This document shows, piece by piece, positions 45,208 through 56,090 of a DNA stretch of 64,000 nt. This DNA is from Chaetoderma sp. LZ-2023a (taxonomy: Eukaryota; Mollusca; Caudofoveata; Chaetodermatida; Chaetodermatidae), in assembly GCA_034401795.1 (NCBI GenBank), contig CM067370.1:102118028-102182027 (forward strand), given 5' to 3'. Position 1 is the stretch's first letter. The number at the start of each line of letters is the position of its first letter. The position numbers were made by a program, and so were the translations under genes. The notes below the pieces were generated by a model. That model was not told where the DNA came from and searched no databases. It worked only from the letters and a program-made list of their open reading frames with translations.

Positions 45208-45500
45208 TTGTTATTACACCACAAAAACATCTTGACCATTCAATCACTACTTGCTAAATCAAATATCTGCATTTAGCTATCAGAATAAGATTTTTATGCT
45301 CTCTTACATACTCCCTTACTTTATCATCACCATGCATACCCTTAACCAGGCTACTGATAAGGTAACCCAGGATAAGCCTCAGTATAGATTGGCACCAGTC
45401 TGTACTCACTCCTTGGTGACGCCTGTCACTAAGCGCGCCCGCGCATGCGCAACAGATCCCAAATAGGAAACGGATTCACTTTTCAAATATTCTGCAAGCA
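45208..45500. repeat. B2 left inverted terminal repeat with NRF1-like palindrome
   Basis: Inverse partner of 53755-54114. The inner part contains CGCGCATGCGCA at about 45441-45452, a full match to the NRF1 consensus YGCGCAYGCGCR, beside a CCAAATAGGAA block. Confidence 0.8.
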
Positions 45501-46429
45501 GTACAGTTGGCCTGCTATCCAGCTTAAGTTTTTATAGCTTTGCGCTGAAGTTCACCTACATATTTAAGAGTTTCTGATGCAGGAATCATGTCTATAATAA
45601 ACTCTATTCTCCCTAATATGTCGATTGTATACTTAGTGGCGTTTTGGGGGGTTTTTTAACGCTGGTTTATGAGTTACCGGTTTTCGTGTCAAGAAATGCT
45701 CCTGTTTTCGAGGTATTACAATCCATGCCTATTTTGCTATCATCAATCAATACCATGCTTTAAAATAAAACCCCTTAGTACTCGCTATATTTATTCTATT
45801 AGTGCCTAGATAAAAATATCTTGCGAAACTTCGTGAAATTCTTGGTCTTTCAGTGAGATTTTCAAATCCGTTACTTTGTTTCTTGTATAGAGGTTTTGTT
45901 TTCTTTAGCAGATTACCATATTTAGAGATCTCTTATTAAGTATGTTTTTACATAATCTCTAGATGAGTGGATATCCTCTATTTCCGTGTTTATATAGAGG
46001 ATTTGTCTGATTAAGACGATAGGCGTAATTCTTGCGTCCGTTTTTGCAAATGGGGGAATCCCACGTCCTTCCCGACCAGGCAAGAATTACGTCCTATGTA
46101 GACTAAAGCTAAGGGTTTCAGAAAAAGCCTGTAATATGACTTCTGGTAAGTCTCAGTCTAAAGACCACATATGTCTTGAGGGGTTCATTACCCTCATGCA
46201 GTGGCGTCGGTGATGGAAGTTACCGATAATTCATCCCATGCAAGGTAAAGCCAGTTATGTTAAGAGATCTTTGATCTCTATGTCCGCTCCCGTTATTTCT
46301 CTTGGCTTGTCTGGGCAAGCGGGCTCTAAATCTAGATTGTCTTCTGGTTTGACCGAGCATCCGGATATGAGCTCTGTGATTGTTTTGGCTTGGCTGGACA
46401 GTCGGAGTCTCATTTTCATCTGGCTGTTT

Positions 46430-47310
46430 CTTCTTATATTTTCCGGTTCCAGGTTTTTCCACTTCCGTTTCCGGTAGTAGTGTATCTGCTTCGGTAGGAG
46501 AGATGATTTTCCGGGTCTGTTAGATCTGGCCAAGCATCTGTTTCAATTTCCGGTTCTGGTTTGTTCCGCTTGCATTTCCGGTAGTAGTGTATCTGCTTCC
46601 GGTATGAGTAGTGCTTTTTCGGGTCTGTTAGATCCGGCCAAGCATCTGTTATCAATTTCCGGTTCCTGTTTGTTCCACTTCCGTTTCCGGTAGTAGTGTA
46701 TCTGCTTCGGGTAGGAGAGATGATTTTCCGGGTCTGTTAGATCCAGCCAAGCATCTGTTATCATTTTCTGGTTCCGGTTATTTCCGCATCCGTTTCCGGT
46801 GGTAGTGTATCTGCTTCCGGTAGGAGAGATGATTTTTCCTGGTCTGTTAAATCCGGCCAAGCATCTGTTATCATTTTCTGGTTCCGGTTATTTCTGCATC
46901 CGTTTCCGGTAGTGTTTCTGCCTTCGGTTTGAGAGGTGCTTTTCAGGGTCTGTTAGATCCGGTCAAGCATCCGTTATCTTTTCTGGTTCCGGTTATTTTG
47001 CTTCAATTTCCGGTAGTAGTGTTGCTGCTTCCGGTTTCAGAGGTGCTTTCCGGGTTGGTTAGATCCTGCTAAGCATCCTACTTCCGTTTCCGGTTCTGGT
47101 TCTGTTGTAGATGTTTCCGGTAGTAGTGCTTCCACTTCCGTTATGAGAGGTACTTTTCTGGGTTTGTTAGATCCGGCTAAGCTTTCATCTTCCTTTTCCG
47201 GTTCCGGTTTCGTTGTATCTATTTCCGGTAGTAGTGCTTCCACTTCCGGTTTGAGATGCGCTGTCCGGGTCTGTTAGAGCCGGCTAAGTATTCTATTTCC
47301 GTTTCCGCTT
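46430..47310 (+). repeat. Ser/Gly-coding tandem repeat in B2, about eight units of roughly 110 bp
   Basis: Units share TTTCCGGTAGTAGTGTATCT, GCTTCCGGTA, and GGGTCTGTTAGATCCGGCCA with AAGCATCTGTTATC. One plus frame reads ISGSSVSASGMSSAFSGLLD then PAKHLLS per unit, so the repeat is probably coding in ORF1. B1 has an irregular version. Confidence 0.75.
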
Positions 47311-47539
47311 TATCAGTTTTTACTGATTCTCTTTCTGGGAGTTATTTTCGAGCTTATGGTTATGAATCGCCTGATCATTCAGATTCTTCTAATAATAATT
47401 CCGTAGTTCTGACTCAATTTGTTTCGCGCTATTCTTCTTACTTTTCTTTTATGCTATGTCTGCTCGAGATTTTCTTTAGTCTTGTTTTCCCAATCTTCTC
47501 TTCTTTTTTATTCTTTGGCTATCCCTCCTTCTCAGGGGT

Positions 47540-48970
47540 TCCTCACTCCTTTTTCTGCTTATCCTAGTCTTGTTTCTACGTATCATGTCTTCTTTTTTCA
47601 TCTTCTTTTTCCTCCTCTGTTCTTTCAAATTCTCCTATTCCGTCTTATTCTTCCACTTTTTCTTCACCTTTGTTCTTCTATGTCCTGTTGTGTCTGTTTT
47701 TGCTTTCTAAGAAACTAGATTTCTATTTGTTATTCTGGTTTAGTCTTCTATTTGTTTTCTGTAATCTGTGATTCCTCGCTATCGCTCTTCTTTTTCCGCT
47801 GGTCTTTTCTATTCTCTCTAGATTCTATTCCTGGATCAGTTGAGGTCAGGGATCTGATGAGGTTCTACCCGATCAGGGCCTCTTCGGATGATTTGTCCCC
47901 GGCTCGTCAACGGCTTCGTGTCTCTGTCTCTCTCTCTCTCTCGCTCTCTCTCTTCCTCTTCAGGATGAGTTTTTCTCGTCTGTCCCTTTTCTTGTTCTAG
48001 TGTTCTCTCTTTCTCATTCTTTGGCAGGTTCCTTTGCTGGCTTTCTCATTTTCCTTCTTATGTTTATCCTAGTCTTGCTTCTTCTTATCACCTTTTCTTT
48101 TTTCCTCTGTTCATTCTAATTCTCTTCTTTCTTATTCTTCCACTTCTTCTTCATCTTTGTTCGTCTAGATCCAATTGTGTCTGTTTTTCTTTCTCAGAAA
48201 AAGTTTTCTATTTGTTGTCTCTGGTTTAGCCTTCTTTTTGTTTTCTGTAATCTGTGATTCCTCGCTCAATTGCTCTTCTTTTTCCGCTGGTCTTTTCTAT
48301 TCTCTCTAGATTCTATTCCTGGATCAGTCGAGCTCAGGGATCTGAGGAGGTTTTACCCGATCAGGGCCTCTTCGGATGATTGGTCCTCGGCTCATTAATG
48401 GATAGCTTCTTGTCTCTCTCTCTCTCTTCCTCTTCAGGATGAGTTTTTCTCGTCTGTCCCTTTTTCTTGTTCTAGTGTTCTCTCTTTTTCATTCTTTGGC
48501 TATCCTTCCTTTGCTGGGTTTCTCACTTTCCTTCTGTTTATCCAAGTCTTGCTTCTTCGTATCATCTTCTTTTTTCATCTTCTTTTTCCTCCTCTGTTCC
48601 TTCTAATTATCTTCTTTCTTATTCTTCCACTTCTTCTTCATCTTTGTTCGTCTAGATCCAATTGTGTCTGTTTTTCTTTCTCAGTAAATAGTTTTCTATT
48701 TGTTGTCTCTGGCTTAGTGTTCTCTTTGTTTTCTGTAATTTGTGATTCCTCGCTCATTCGCTCTTCTGTTTCCATTAGTCTTTTCTATTGTCTCTAGATT
48801 CTATTCCTGGATCAGTCGAGGTCAGGGATCTGAGGAGGTTTTACCCAATCAGGGCCTCTTCGGATGATTGGTCCTCGGCTCATCAATGGATAGCTTCTTG
48901 TCTCTCTTCCTCTTCAGGATGAGTTTTTTCTCGTCTGTCCCTTTTTTCTTGTTCTCCTAGTGTTCTTTTA
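47540..48970 (+). repeat. CT-rich tandem triplication, about 488-bp units, in B2
   Basis: GATTCTATTCCTGGATCAGT recurs near 47820, 48308 and 48796. Each unit also carries a TCTCTCTC run, CTCTTCAGGATGAGTTTTT, and a TTTTTCATCTTCTTTTTCCT block. Not seen in B1. No stable open frame. Confidence 0.75.
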
Positions 48971-49984
48971 GTCTGTTTCTAGTTTGAAGGATTTCGCTAC
49001 GGTTGAATGATTTCGCTAAGGTTGAGTCTTCTTCGGATCCTTTTAGTTGGGAATCTGTATGTAAGGCATCAACCCTTTTTCCTAGCTCTTATTTCAAAAG
49101 ATATTCTTTAGGTGCTTGAGAGAGAGGTGATCAGAGTCCCTCCTGAGGTTCTCAGAAATTCTCTAGCCACCGTCGTTAGAGGCTCTTTGAACTCAGTTTG
49201 TAGTTTGTTAGGCTTTGTTGCCTCTAAGAGAAGACCTAGAAAGCCATCCGATGTTAATTTTTTTGAAGCGTGTGTAGAGAGACTTTTCTGATAAGAGTCC
49301 TCTTTAATCCTTCCATAGAGGAAGAGTGTTAGGCCTGATGAGTTTGGCATTTATCCTTCTAGGATAATTACCAGTTCTTCTCTGTCTTCGGGTTCTAAAG
49401 TCTGATCCAAGGAGGAGGATCGATCCGACTCCTTTTTTGCTCATTGTCCTAGATCCCAAGTCTGGCAGTCCACTCCTCAGGTGAGAAAGGGTTAGTCTTA
49501 TTTCTGTGGACCTTGATCTAGACATAGAGGTCGTTTCTTTAAAGGTTTCGGAGTAAATGAGTCTGAATTGATGGTTGTAGCCTGGGTAGGCCTATCCCTT
49601 TCTCTTTTTCCTTTTTTATCCCTTCCTCTTCCATTGCCTTTGGATCCGTTGGTGCTCCCCTTTTCTCCCAGCATGCTAGTATGAGGGCGCCTGTCTCTAT
49701 TTTTGGGAGACTTGGTAAGCCCCCATTCAGGTCCCCTGGATCATAGATCCTCGCTTTTCTCGCACCTTCCTGGATTTTTCATTCTCCTCTGTCCTTCCTT
49801 TCTAGGTGGACTCGGTTTCCTTTCTTCCCAGTGAAGTTGAGAGCCCTAGCGGATGAGTTGGAGTAGATGATTCTAAGAAGGCCTTAGAAGATGTTCCACT
49901 AGGGAGCCCCAAGAAGTTGGGTGGATGGCGTCCGATCATCATCTGAAGAAGTTAATTCTTCTTATCTTATCTCCAAAAATCTAG

Positions 49985-51010
49985 ATGGAGGCCATATCTC
50001 AGATTATCGCCGGTCGGAATCCGGGTTTGTGGTTCTCTTCCATAGAGATTGAGGACGTCTTTCTACATGTTCTCATCCACCCTTCGTGCCTTCAGTTCTT
50101 GAGATTCGTTCTCCCATGTTGGGTATGGCTTTTTGAGCATTGCCCTTCGATCTGTCCATGGTCCCCTTTTTTCTTCACTCGTCTAGGGTTAGCCGTGGCA
50201 GGAATATTTTACTGTCATTCTGTGCACCTTTACATTTATATAGACGATTGGCTAGTATAAGCAGAGTCTTTATTAATTCTATCAGTATTGTTCCAGAGAT
50301 CTGCAGCCTGGCATGCAGTCCAGGTTTGGTTTTTAAATCTCTAAAAGTCTAGTTTAATCCCACTCTGCTGTTCCCCCACCTAGGCGGTTTTATTCGATCT
50401 AGCTCGGGGTCTTGTTTTTTCCCTTTAGAGCTAAGAGTGGAAGCCATCTTAGTAAGGATGGAATTTCTGTCTTCCTCTTCCATGGTCAGAGCTAATTACT
50501 TTCTCAGGGTGATAGGATTGATGGTCATCATCAAGAGTATCATTCCTAGGGAGGCGCTGATGAGAAGACTTTTCCAATGTGCTTAATGTTCTTGTGACTT
50601 CAGTCGGTTCACTCTATTACCTTCAGATTCCAATCAGAAAACCCTATTTCCACTTCTAGTTTATTGGAAGGATTGTTTCTGATTCTGTTGGCTGTTCCGT
50701 TGGTCAGGTTTTCTGCTCAGGTGATTATTTTCTCAGACGCTTCCTATGAGGAGGGGAAACGATCTGGGATTCCCTGTACAGAGTGGCAGTTAAAGAGGTC
50801 GGTTGTCTTAGCAATTTTCAGCCTTAGGGATCACTCCCACGTAGATCTTCTTGCGAACTGTCTGAATGCCAGGATTTCCTCTTGCATGCCCACTTTTCTG
50901 GTCAATCAGGCATTGGCGGTGGACGCCCTGTTTCAGTCCTGGATAGGAATGTTAGATTATGCGTCTTCCCCAACATTCCTGATTTCTTTGGTCTTGAGGA
51001 AGGTCAGGGA
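49985..51010 (+). other. Reverse transcriptase and RNase H region of B2
   Basis: Landmarks: WFSSIEIEDVFLHVLIHPSC (near 50030), the catalytic YIDDWLV box (near 50240), SDASYEEGKRSG (near 50730) and DLLANCLNARI (near 50845). Same order as in family A. Fossil, broken. Confidence 0.75.
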
Positions 51011-51990
51011 TCCGATCTTAGAAGTTCTTCTGATAGCTCCCTTTTGGCCAAAGTGGATCTGGGTTGCAGATTTCCTCAATCTCCGGGTAGTCTTCCCTTG
51101 TCTTCTTCCAGTCTCCCCGGACCTTCTGTCTCAAGTAAAGGACACGTGTATTCAGGCTCAGGAATTTACAGTCTGTTTCTTTGGAGAGTTTCGTCTGTTC
51201 GATCCCTGAGATTTAAATTTCTGCAAGTTCTCAGGAAATCATCGATTCTGCCATGAAGGAGTCAACCCGCAGAGTTTTCAAAGGCTGTCTTAAAATTTTT
51301 GGACAAAGTGTGCGGACCATGTTCTCTTGACAGATCCTGTTTTCATTTTCCCAAGTATTAGATATTTTATCTTATCTCTGACTCCTTATATTTGTCTGCT
51401 AACACTGTAAGAGGTCATAGATTTTCTTTGGCATCATCGCTTCTTTGTGTTGAATGCTGATGTTTTTGATACAAAGGTTCGTTATGGTTTCATTATAGGT
51501 TTAGGCAATATTCTTCCTCCAGTAGCTAAACCTTTGCCCTCCTGGAATCTGGCTCTGGTTCTTCAGGTTTTTGGGCAGGCCATCACTTTGAAACTTTCTC
51601 TTCTATTAGCATGAACCTTGCAACTTTAAGTCTATTTTTTGGGTTGCATTTGCTTCTGCTAGAAGACGATCCAAAATTTCATCCTTTTTCCGCTGAGAAG
51701 GACAGGCTTTTGAATCTGGGGACGGTCTAGTCATATCCTAGAAGGGATTTTTTTTATCAAAAACTCAATCTAACCGCCACTCAGCTAAGCCAATTATTTG
51801 AAAATCTTTAACTTCCTTTTCACTGTTTGACAGACTTTGGTGTCCTGTCAGAGCTTTAAAAGTTTTCAAGTGTTGTACTGATTTTAAGAGATCCAATACA
51901 TCCCATTTCTGGGTTCTGTATGAGGAGGATGAGGAGGTAGTCAGTCCAGTCTCTAAGGCCTCTTGCCAGATGATTTTATGAGGCTGGTGT

Positions 51991-53086
51991 AGGCTTGCAC
52001 GATTTTTCGATTTAATCATGAAGTTTGATTTATTTTTTAAATGACGATTTTTACGATGTAATTGAGGAAAAATCGGAAAATCGTCAAATATTTCATGTTT
52101 TTTTTAAATCTGAAGTGTGTACTTTTCCGTCGCATTTTATCAGTACATGAGTACAATTATAATCGATTCACGCCTGTGTTCATTGTATTTATATCCCGCC
52201 GCGCCGAATAATTACTAATCACAACACAAAGCGCTACAATAAACAAGCTAACAATAGCAAGGTAACACCATTGTCATTGAGAAAACCAGCTAGTTACTCC
52301 GTCAAATCGCCATATAATTTTCTTTCTTTCGCCAAAATGCCAAGTATATACTTAGTTGCGGAGTGTTAGGCAATCAGTGAACATAATTCTTTTTAATTCT
52401 AGGCATTGCAATTTCAGGCGGTATAATAAGCTTTCCTTTTTGATTCGGTTTTCATGTCAAATTAAAGAAAATAAATCAACAGCATTCCAGGTTGTTTGAT
52501 TTTGAACTGCGTGTTCTGTTGATTACTCTTAAATGTAAATCGTACATTCTCAAAGCAACTATAAACTGCTCTATAGGACGAGTTTACGCCGTTACACTCG
52601 TACATACTCAAAGCTCCCATCCTATGTATGTGGATTGCCCAGTATCTCCCCGGGTACTAATATTAACGTATTCGCGTTACTCCGATAATGACCTAAACTC
52701 GTCCTACAAAGGGAGGCTATAAGCGGAAGCTTATCATGTAATTTATATTTTTTTCTCGGCGACATTTTATCTCAAATTTTGATGAAATAAATAATGTTTA
52801 TTAAACTATACGCAATATTTAGGTGGTCCCAATTAATAATTTCACTCCCGCGATGATGGATATATGGTATACATTAAGCATAGACGTAGGATGGTAAGAA
52901 TTCGGCGCATGAAAATGTGTTCTAATTTCGTGATATTTTTTTATCATTTATTTCAACTTTTTCTAGAAACAAGTCACGTTACCCCGGTTTATACTTTTGG
53001 GAATTTGGACCTACGATTTAATCGAAAATCGCAATTTTTTTTATAAAATCGATCGCGATGTTTCAAAGCAAAAATCGTACAAGCCT
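51991..53086. mobile_element. Family C non-autonomous DNA transposon inserted in B2
   Basis: Left end AGGCTTGCACGATTTTT and right end, in reverse complement, AGGCTTGTACGATTTTT: 17-bp TIRs with one mismatch. A perfect 10-bp direct repeat AGGCTGGTGT flanks it (51981-51990, 53087-53096). The size, 8-10 bp duplication and lack of a transposase suggest a hAT- or Mutator-type non-autonomous element. Fragments of the family are at 9236, 13430/33699 and 36720. Confidence 0.85.
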
Positions 53087-53574
53087 AGGCTGGTGTTTTG
53101 AGATTGCTTCTATTGATCATATTAATCTTTCTCACATTTAAGCTCATGGAGTTAGAGGAATGATTTCTTCTGTCGCTTTTCGCTGGCTCATTTTTAGTTG
53201 AGATAATGCTAGTAGCAGGATGGAAATCCGAGTCTTCTTTTACCTCCTTTTTTTTTACAAGTCAGTGCAGCGCCAACCGTTTTTAGATATATCTTGTTTC
53301 TATCTAATAAGGCTGAAGACCATTTACCAAGCACACTCCACCATTTTCATTAAGACTGCTCGTCTGCGTGAAATGGTGAGAGTCTTTATTTGGTTTTTAT
53401 TTATTTATTTAAGATAAAGAAATCCTTGTTTGATAATCACTGTGTGATTCAATAAGATGCACCATTATGTTATGTTATTAACATTTGGTTACGTTTTGTT
53501 TGATTTTTATCCTTGCTTATAGATTCTCAAATCTCCACCCACCATGGGTTCACAGTAGGGCACTGACCAAATCT

Positions 53575-54114
53575 ACGGGTTTAGCAAGTAGTGATTGAAC
53601 GGTCAAGATGTTTTTGTGGTGTAATAACAACCCCCAACAGACCCCCCCCCCATTTAGTGGGTTGGTCTGTAGTTTTATAAACCACTATAAAAACATACTT
53701 ATCGTTCAATCACTACGACCCTGCCCCAGCCACCCCGCAGGGTAATGATTTGAGAATCTAGTCAGGATATATGGCACTTAAATTTAGAAAAGTTAATCTG
53801 TTTCCTATTTGGGATCTGTTGCGCATGCGCGGGCGAGCTTAGTGACAGGCGTCACCAAGGAGTGAGTACAGACTGGTGCCAGTCTATACTGAGGCTTATG
53901 CTGGGGTTACCTTACCAGTAGCCTGGTTACGGGTATGCATGGTGATGATAAAGGCATAAGGGAGTATGTTGTAAGCGAGCATAAAAATCTTATTCTGATA
54001 GCTAAATGCGGATATTTGATTTAGCAAGTAGTGATTGAACCGTAAGTATGTTTTTATAGTGGTTAATAAAACTACAGACCAACCCACTAAAGGGGGGGTG
54101 GGGTCTGTTGGGGG
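53575..54114. repeat. B2 internal complementary region and right inverted terminal repeat
   Basis: 53575-53725 carries TAGCAAGTAGTGATTGAACG and, facing it, CGTTCAATCACTAC, with GTGGTGTAATAACAACCCCC between: both element ends head to head, as in DIRS1. The inverted terminal repeat follows and includes TGCGCATGCGCGGGCG (NRF1-like). Confidence 0.75.
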
Positions 54115-54431
54115 TTTTGGCAACTTCGTCGTGAAAGAGTTAAAATCGGCTATATCGTCAATCTATCTTCTAACGAAAACTGGTCAATTTAGAGTTAAAA
54201 TCAGTTTTCGTGGTAGCCCTACATTCCTACAGTAAACCTATGCAAGGCTCGAAATTCGCTAAATTTCTCCAGAATCCATTCGGATTCTCGTAAATTTGCT
54301 CAGCAAGAATCCATGGGAATCCACTTTTGAATTCCCATATAAAAAGATCAACGGGAATCCAATACAATGAGGGTTTTTCATTTCCATGGTATACACTGGA
54401 TAAATACATTGTCTTACGTACTTATTATATA
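54115..54431. other. Short intronic spacer
   Basis: Contains a GGAATCC/GGATTCTCG-rich stretch (54240-54370) loosely resembling 58140-58250. No exon. Confidence 0.4.
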
Positions 54432-56088
54432 CACCTGTGCAAAAGTTAAGCACCAGCAAAAACAATAGAACGTAGAAACATGATGGTACAACTAGGCTGC
54501 CATACTTTTTGTCCCCGCGTTAGCTGACATAATTCCAAGTACGAAATGCACATGCATGCATGACTTCACGCCGCTTGATGTCCGTGCGTGGCGGGAAACA
54601 GCACACGTGTTCAGTTATGTAAAAGTCCAGTTTGAGGTGTAGAACATTACATACAGATTTAGGCGACAAGATTAGGAATTTTGTGTTCATGACCGTGGTT
54701 TATTTGTACAGAGAGAATTAGCTCTTGATTGTGAACCGCTATGGCAAGACGAAGGTTAAGTGATCGTGTCAAATGGCAAATCATAGGCATGCATACCACG
54801 GGTATGTCATGCAGAGAGATTGGCAGACAGCTGAACATTAACCATACTGTAATCAGTCGTTTGATTGCAAAACATGGGCAAACTAACGAGGTGAAGGACA
54901 GTCCTAGATCTGGAAGACCGAAGAAGACTACTGCCCGTGATGATCGAGCCCTAGTACACCTTGTTAGGAGATCTCCATTCACCAACAGCAGAGTGCTCAG
55001 CCAGCAATGGGAAATGCGCAATAGAGTGTCAATGTCTACCGTCAAAAGGAGACTGTATGCTGCTGGCATGAAAGCTAGGAGACCTGTCAGACGTCCTCTC
55101 CTCACTGCACACCACAAAGAGGAGCGTCTGAGGTGGTGCAACGAAAGAAGACACTGGAACATGAGATCCTGGAGACGGGTACACTGGTCCAATGAAAGTC
55201 GGTTCCTGCTTCATGCCACAGATGGTCGAACTCGTGTATGGAGGTCCAGACGCACGGCGTACGACCAACGTAACATCATGGAAGAAGTTCCATTTGGTGG
55301 AGGTTCCGTTATGATATGGGGGTACATCTCATTTGATTGTAAGCTGGATCTGTTGACTGTACCTGGAACACTAAATGGACAAAGATATCAAGATTCCATA
55401 CTGGATAGAGTTGTGGTCCCTCATTTTGTAAATCATGCACCTGGAACCCACCCTATATTCATGGATGACAACGCCCGACCACATCGTGCTAGAGCTGTGC
55501 ATGAATACCTCCGCCAGAATGCCATCGAAACCCTACCATGGCCAGCAAGGAGCCCTGACATGAACCCTATTGAGCATATCTGGGACATTCTGGGAAACAT
55601 GGTGAGAAGGAGGGATCCTCCTGTGCAGAACCTACAGGAATTAACAGACGCACTCCATCTTGAATGGCAACGAATACCACAATGGCGTATCAGTCGGTTT
55701 GTGACCAGCATGAGACGTCGTGTCCAGGCCGTCATCCAGGCACAAGGTGGATATACCCGGTATTAATAATGACAGTCTCAAACTCGTGCACAGATGTTAA
55801 ACTTTGTTTTCAGACACCATTAATGACAATCTAGCCACGTGTGTCAACTGTAGGGCAATAGTTGTCAGTTGTGTCAACGTAACCATATTCAGGCCTCGTT
55901 TTCAAGTTCAAACAAAAACATACAGTGTTTCCCCACCATCATAATCAGCATTCTTCTAGTTGCATTATTACCTCTTGCACTAAGATGGATGGGTACATAA
56001 ATGTTTATGCTATTGCTTTCTTCATAGCACATGAATATACCCTCGCATGTGCGTAAAAATAAGGTGGTGCTTAACTTTTGCACAGGTG
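54432..56088 (+). mobile_element. Tc1/mariner transposon, complete ends
   Basis: Perfect 24-bp TIRs (starting CACCTGTGCAAAAGTTAAGC) at 54432-54455 and 56065-56088, flanked by TA on both sides. The 1657-bp length and single central open frame are typical of Tc1. It lies in GTF2H1 intron 5, plus strand. The intact TIRs and open frame suggest a young insertion. Confidence 0.95.
54741..55766 (+). CDS. Tc1-family transposase, 341 aa, open but with Asn at first catalytic position
   Basis: Cut-and-paste transposase that binds its own TIRs and moves the element to TA sites. Two helix-turn-helix units occupy about residues 5-110, linked by a GRPKK basic motif at 58-62. The catalytic DDE domain follows: HWSNESRF at 148-155, FMDDNARPH at 240-248 (Asp243) and SPDMNPIEHIWD at 271-282 (Glu278), spacing DD34E. 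GGGSVMIWG at 186-194 is the usual glycine-rich box. Residue 151 is Asn (AAT at 55191-55193), where Tc1 enzymes have Asp; that should abolish metal-dependent catalysis. The frame ends GGYTRY, a normal Tc1 C-terminus. Start: first ATG, giving the usual 340-residue length. Confidence 0.95.
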   Translation: MARRRLSDRVKWQIIGMHTTGMSCREIGRQLNINHTVISRLIAKHGQTNEVKDSPRSGRPKKTTARDDRALVHLVRRSPFTNSRVLSQQWEMRNRVSMSTVKRRLYAAGMKARRPVRRPLLTAHHKEERLRWCNERRHWNMRSWRRVHWSNESRFLLHATDGRTRVWRSRRTAYDQRNIMEEVPFGGGSVMIWGYISFDCKLDLLTVPGTLNGQRYQDSILDRVVVPHFVNHAPGTHPIFMDDNARPHRARAVHEYLRQNAIETLPWPARSPDMNPIEHIWDILGNMVRRRDPPVQNLQELTDALHLEWQRIPQWRISRFVTSMRRRVQAVIQAQGGYTRY

Positions 56089-56090
56089 TA

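Larger units (their letters stand above)
45208..54114 (+). mobile_element. DIRS-like retrotransposon fossil, family B, copy B2, in GTF2H1 intron 5
   Basis: Bounded by inverted terminal repeats at 45208-45500 and 53755-54114, close to those of B1. In order: leader, Ser/Gly tandem repeat (46430-47310), a CT-rich triplicated region (47540-48970), reverse transcriptase (49985-50345, YIDDWLV box near 50240), RNase H-like part (50660-51010, DLLANCLNARISS near 50845), tyrosine recombinase (51340-51760 and 53090-53400, split by a family C element), and internal complementary region (53575-53725). Broken, with many breaks. Same strand as GTF2H1. Confidence 0.85.

Noticed and set aside
46220-47243. Repeated minus frames rich in Glu, Pro and Thr
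   Set aside because: Antisense reading of the B2 tandem repeat; the plus frame fits element polarity.
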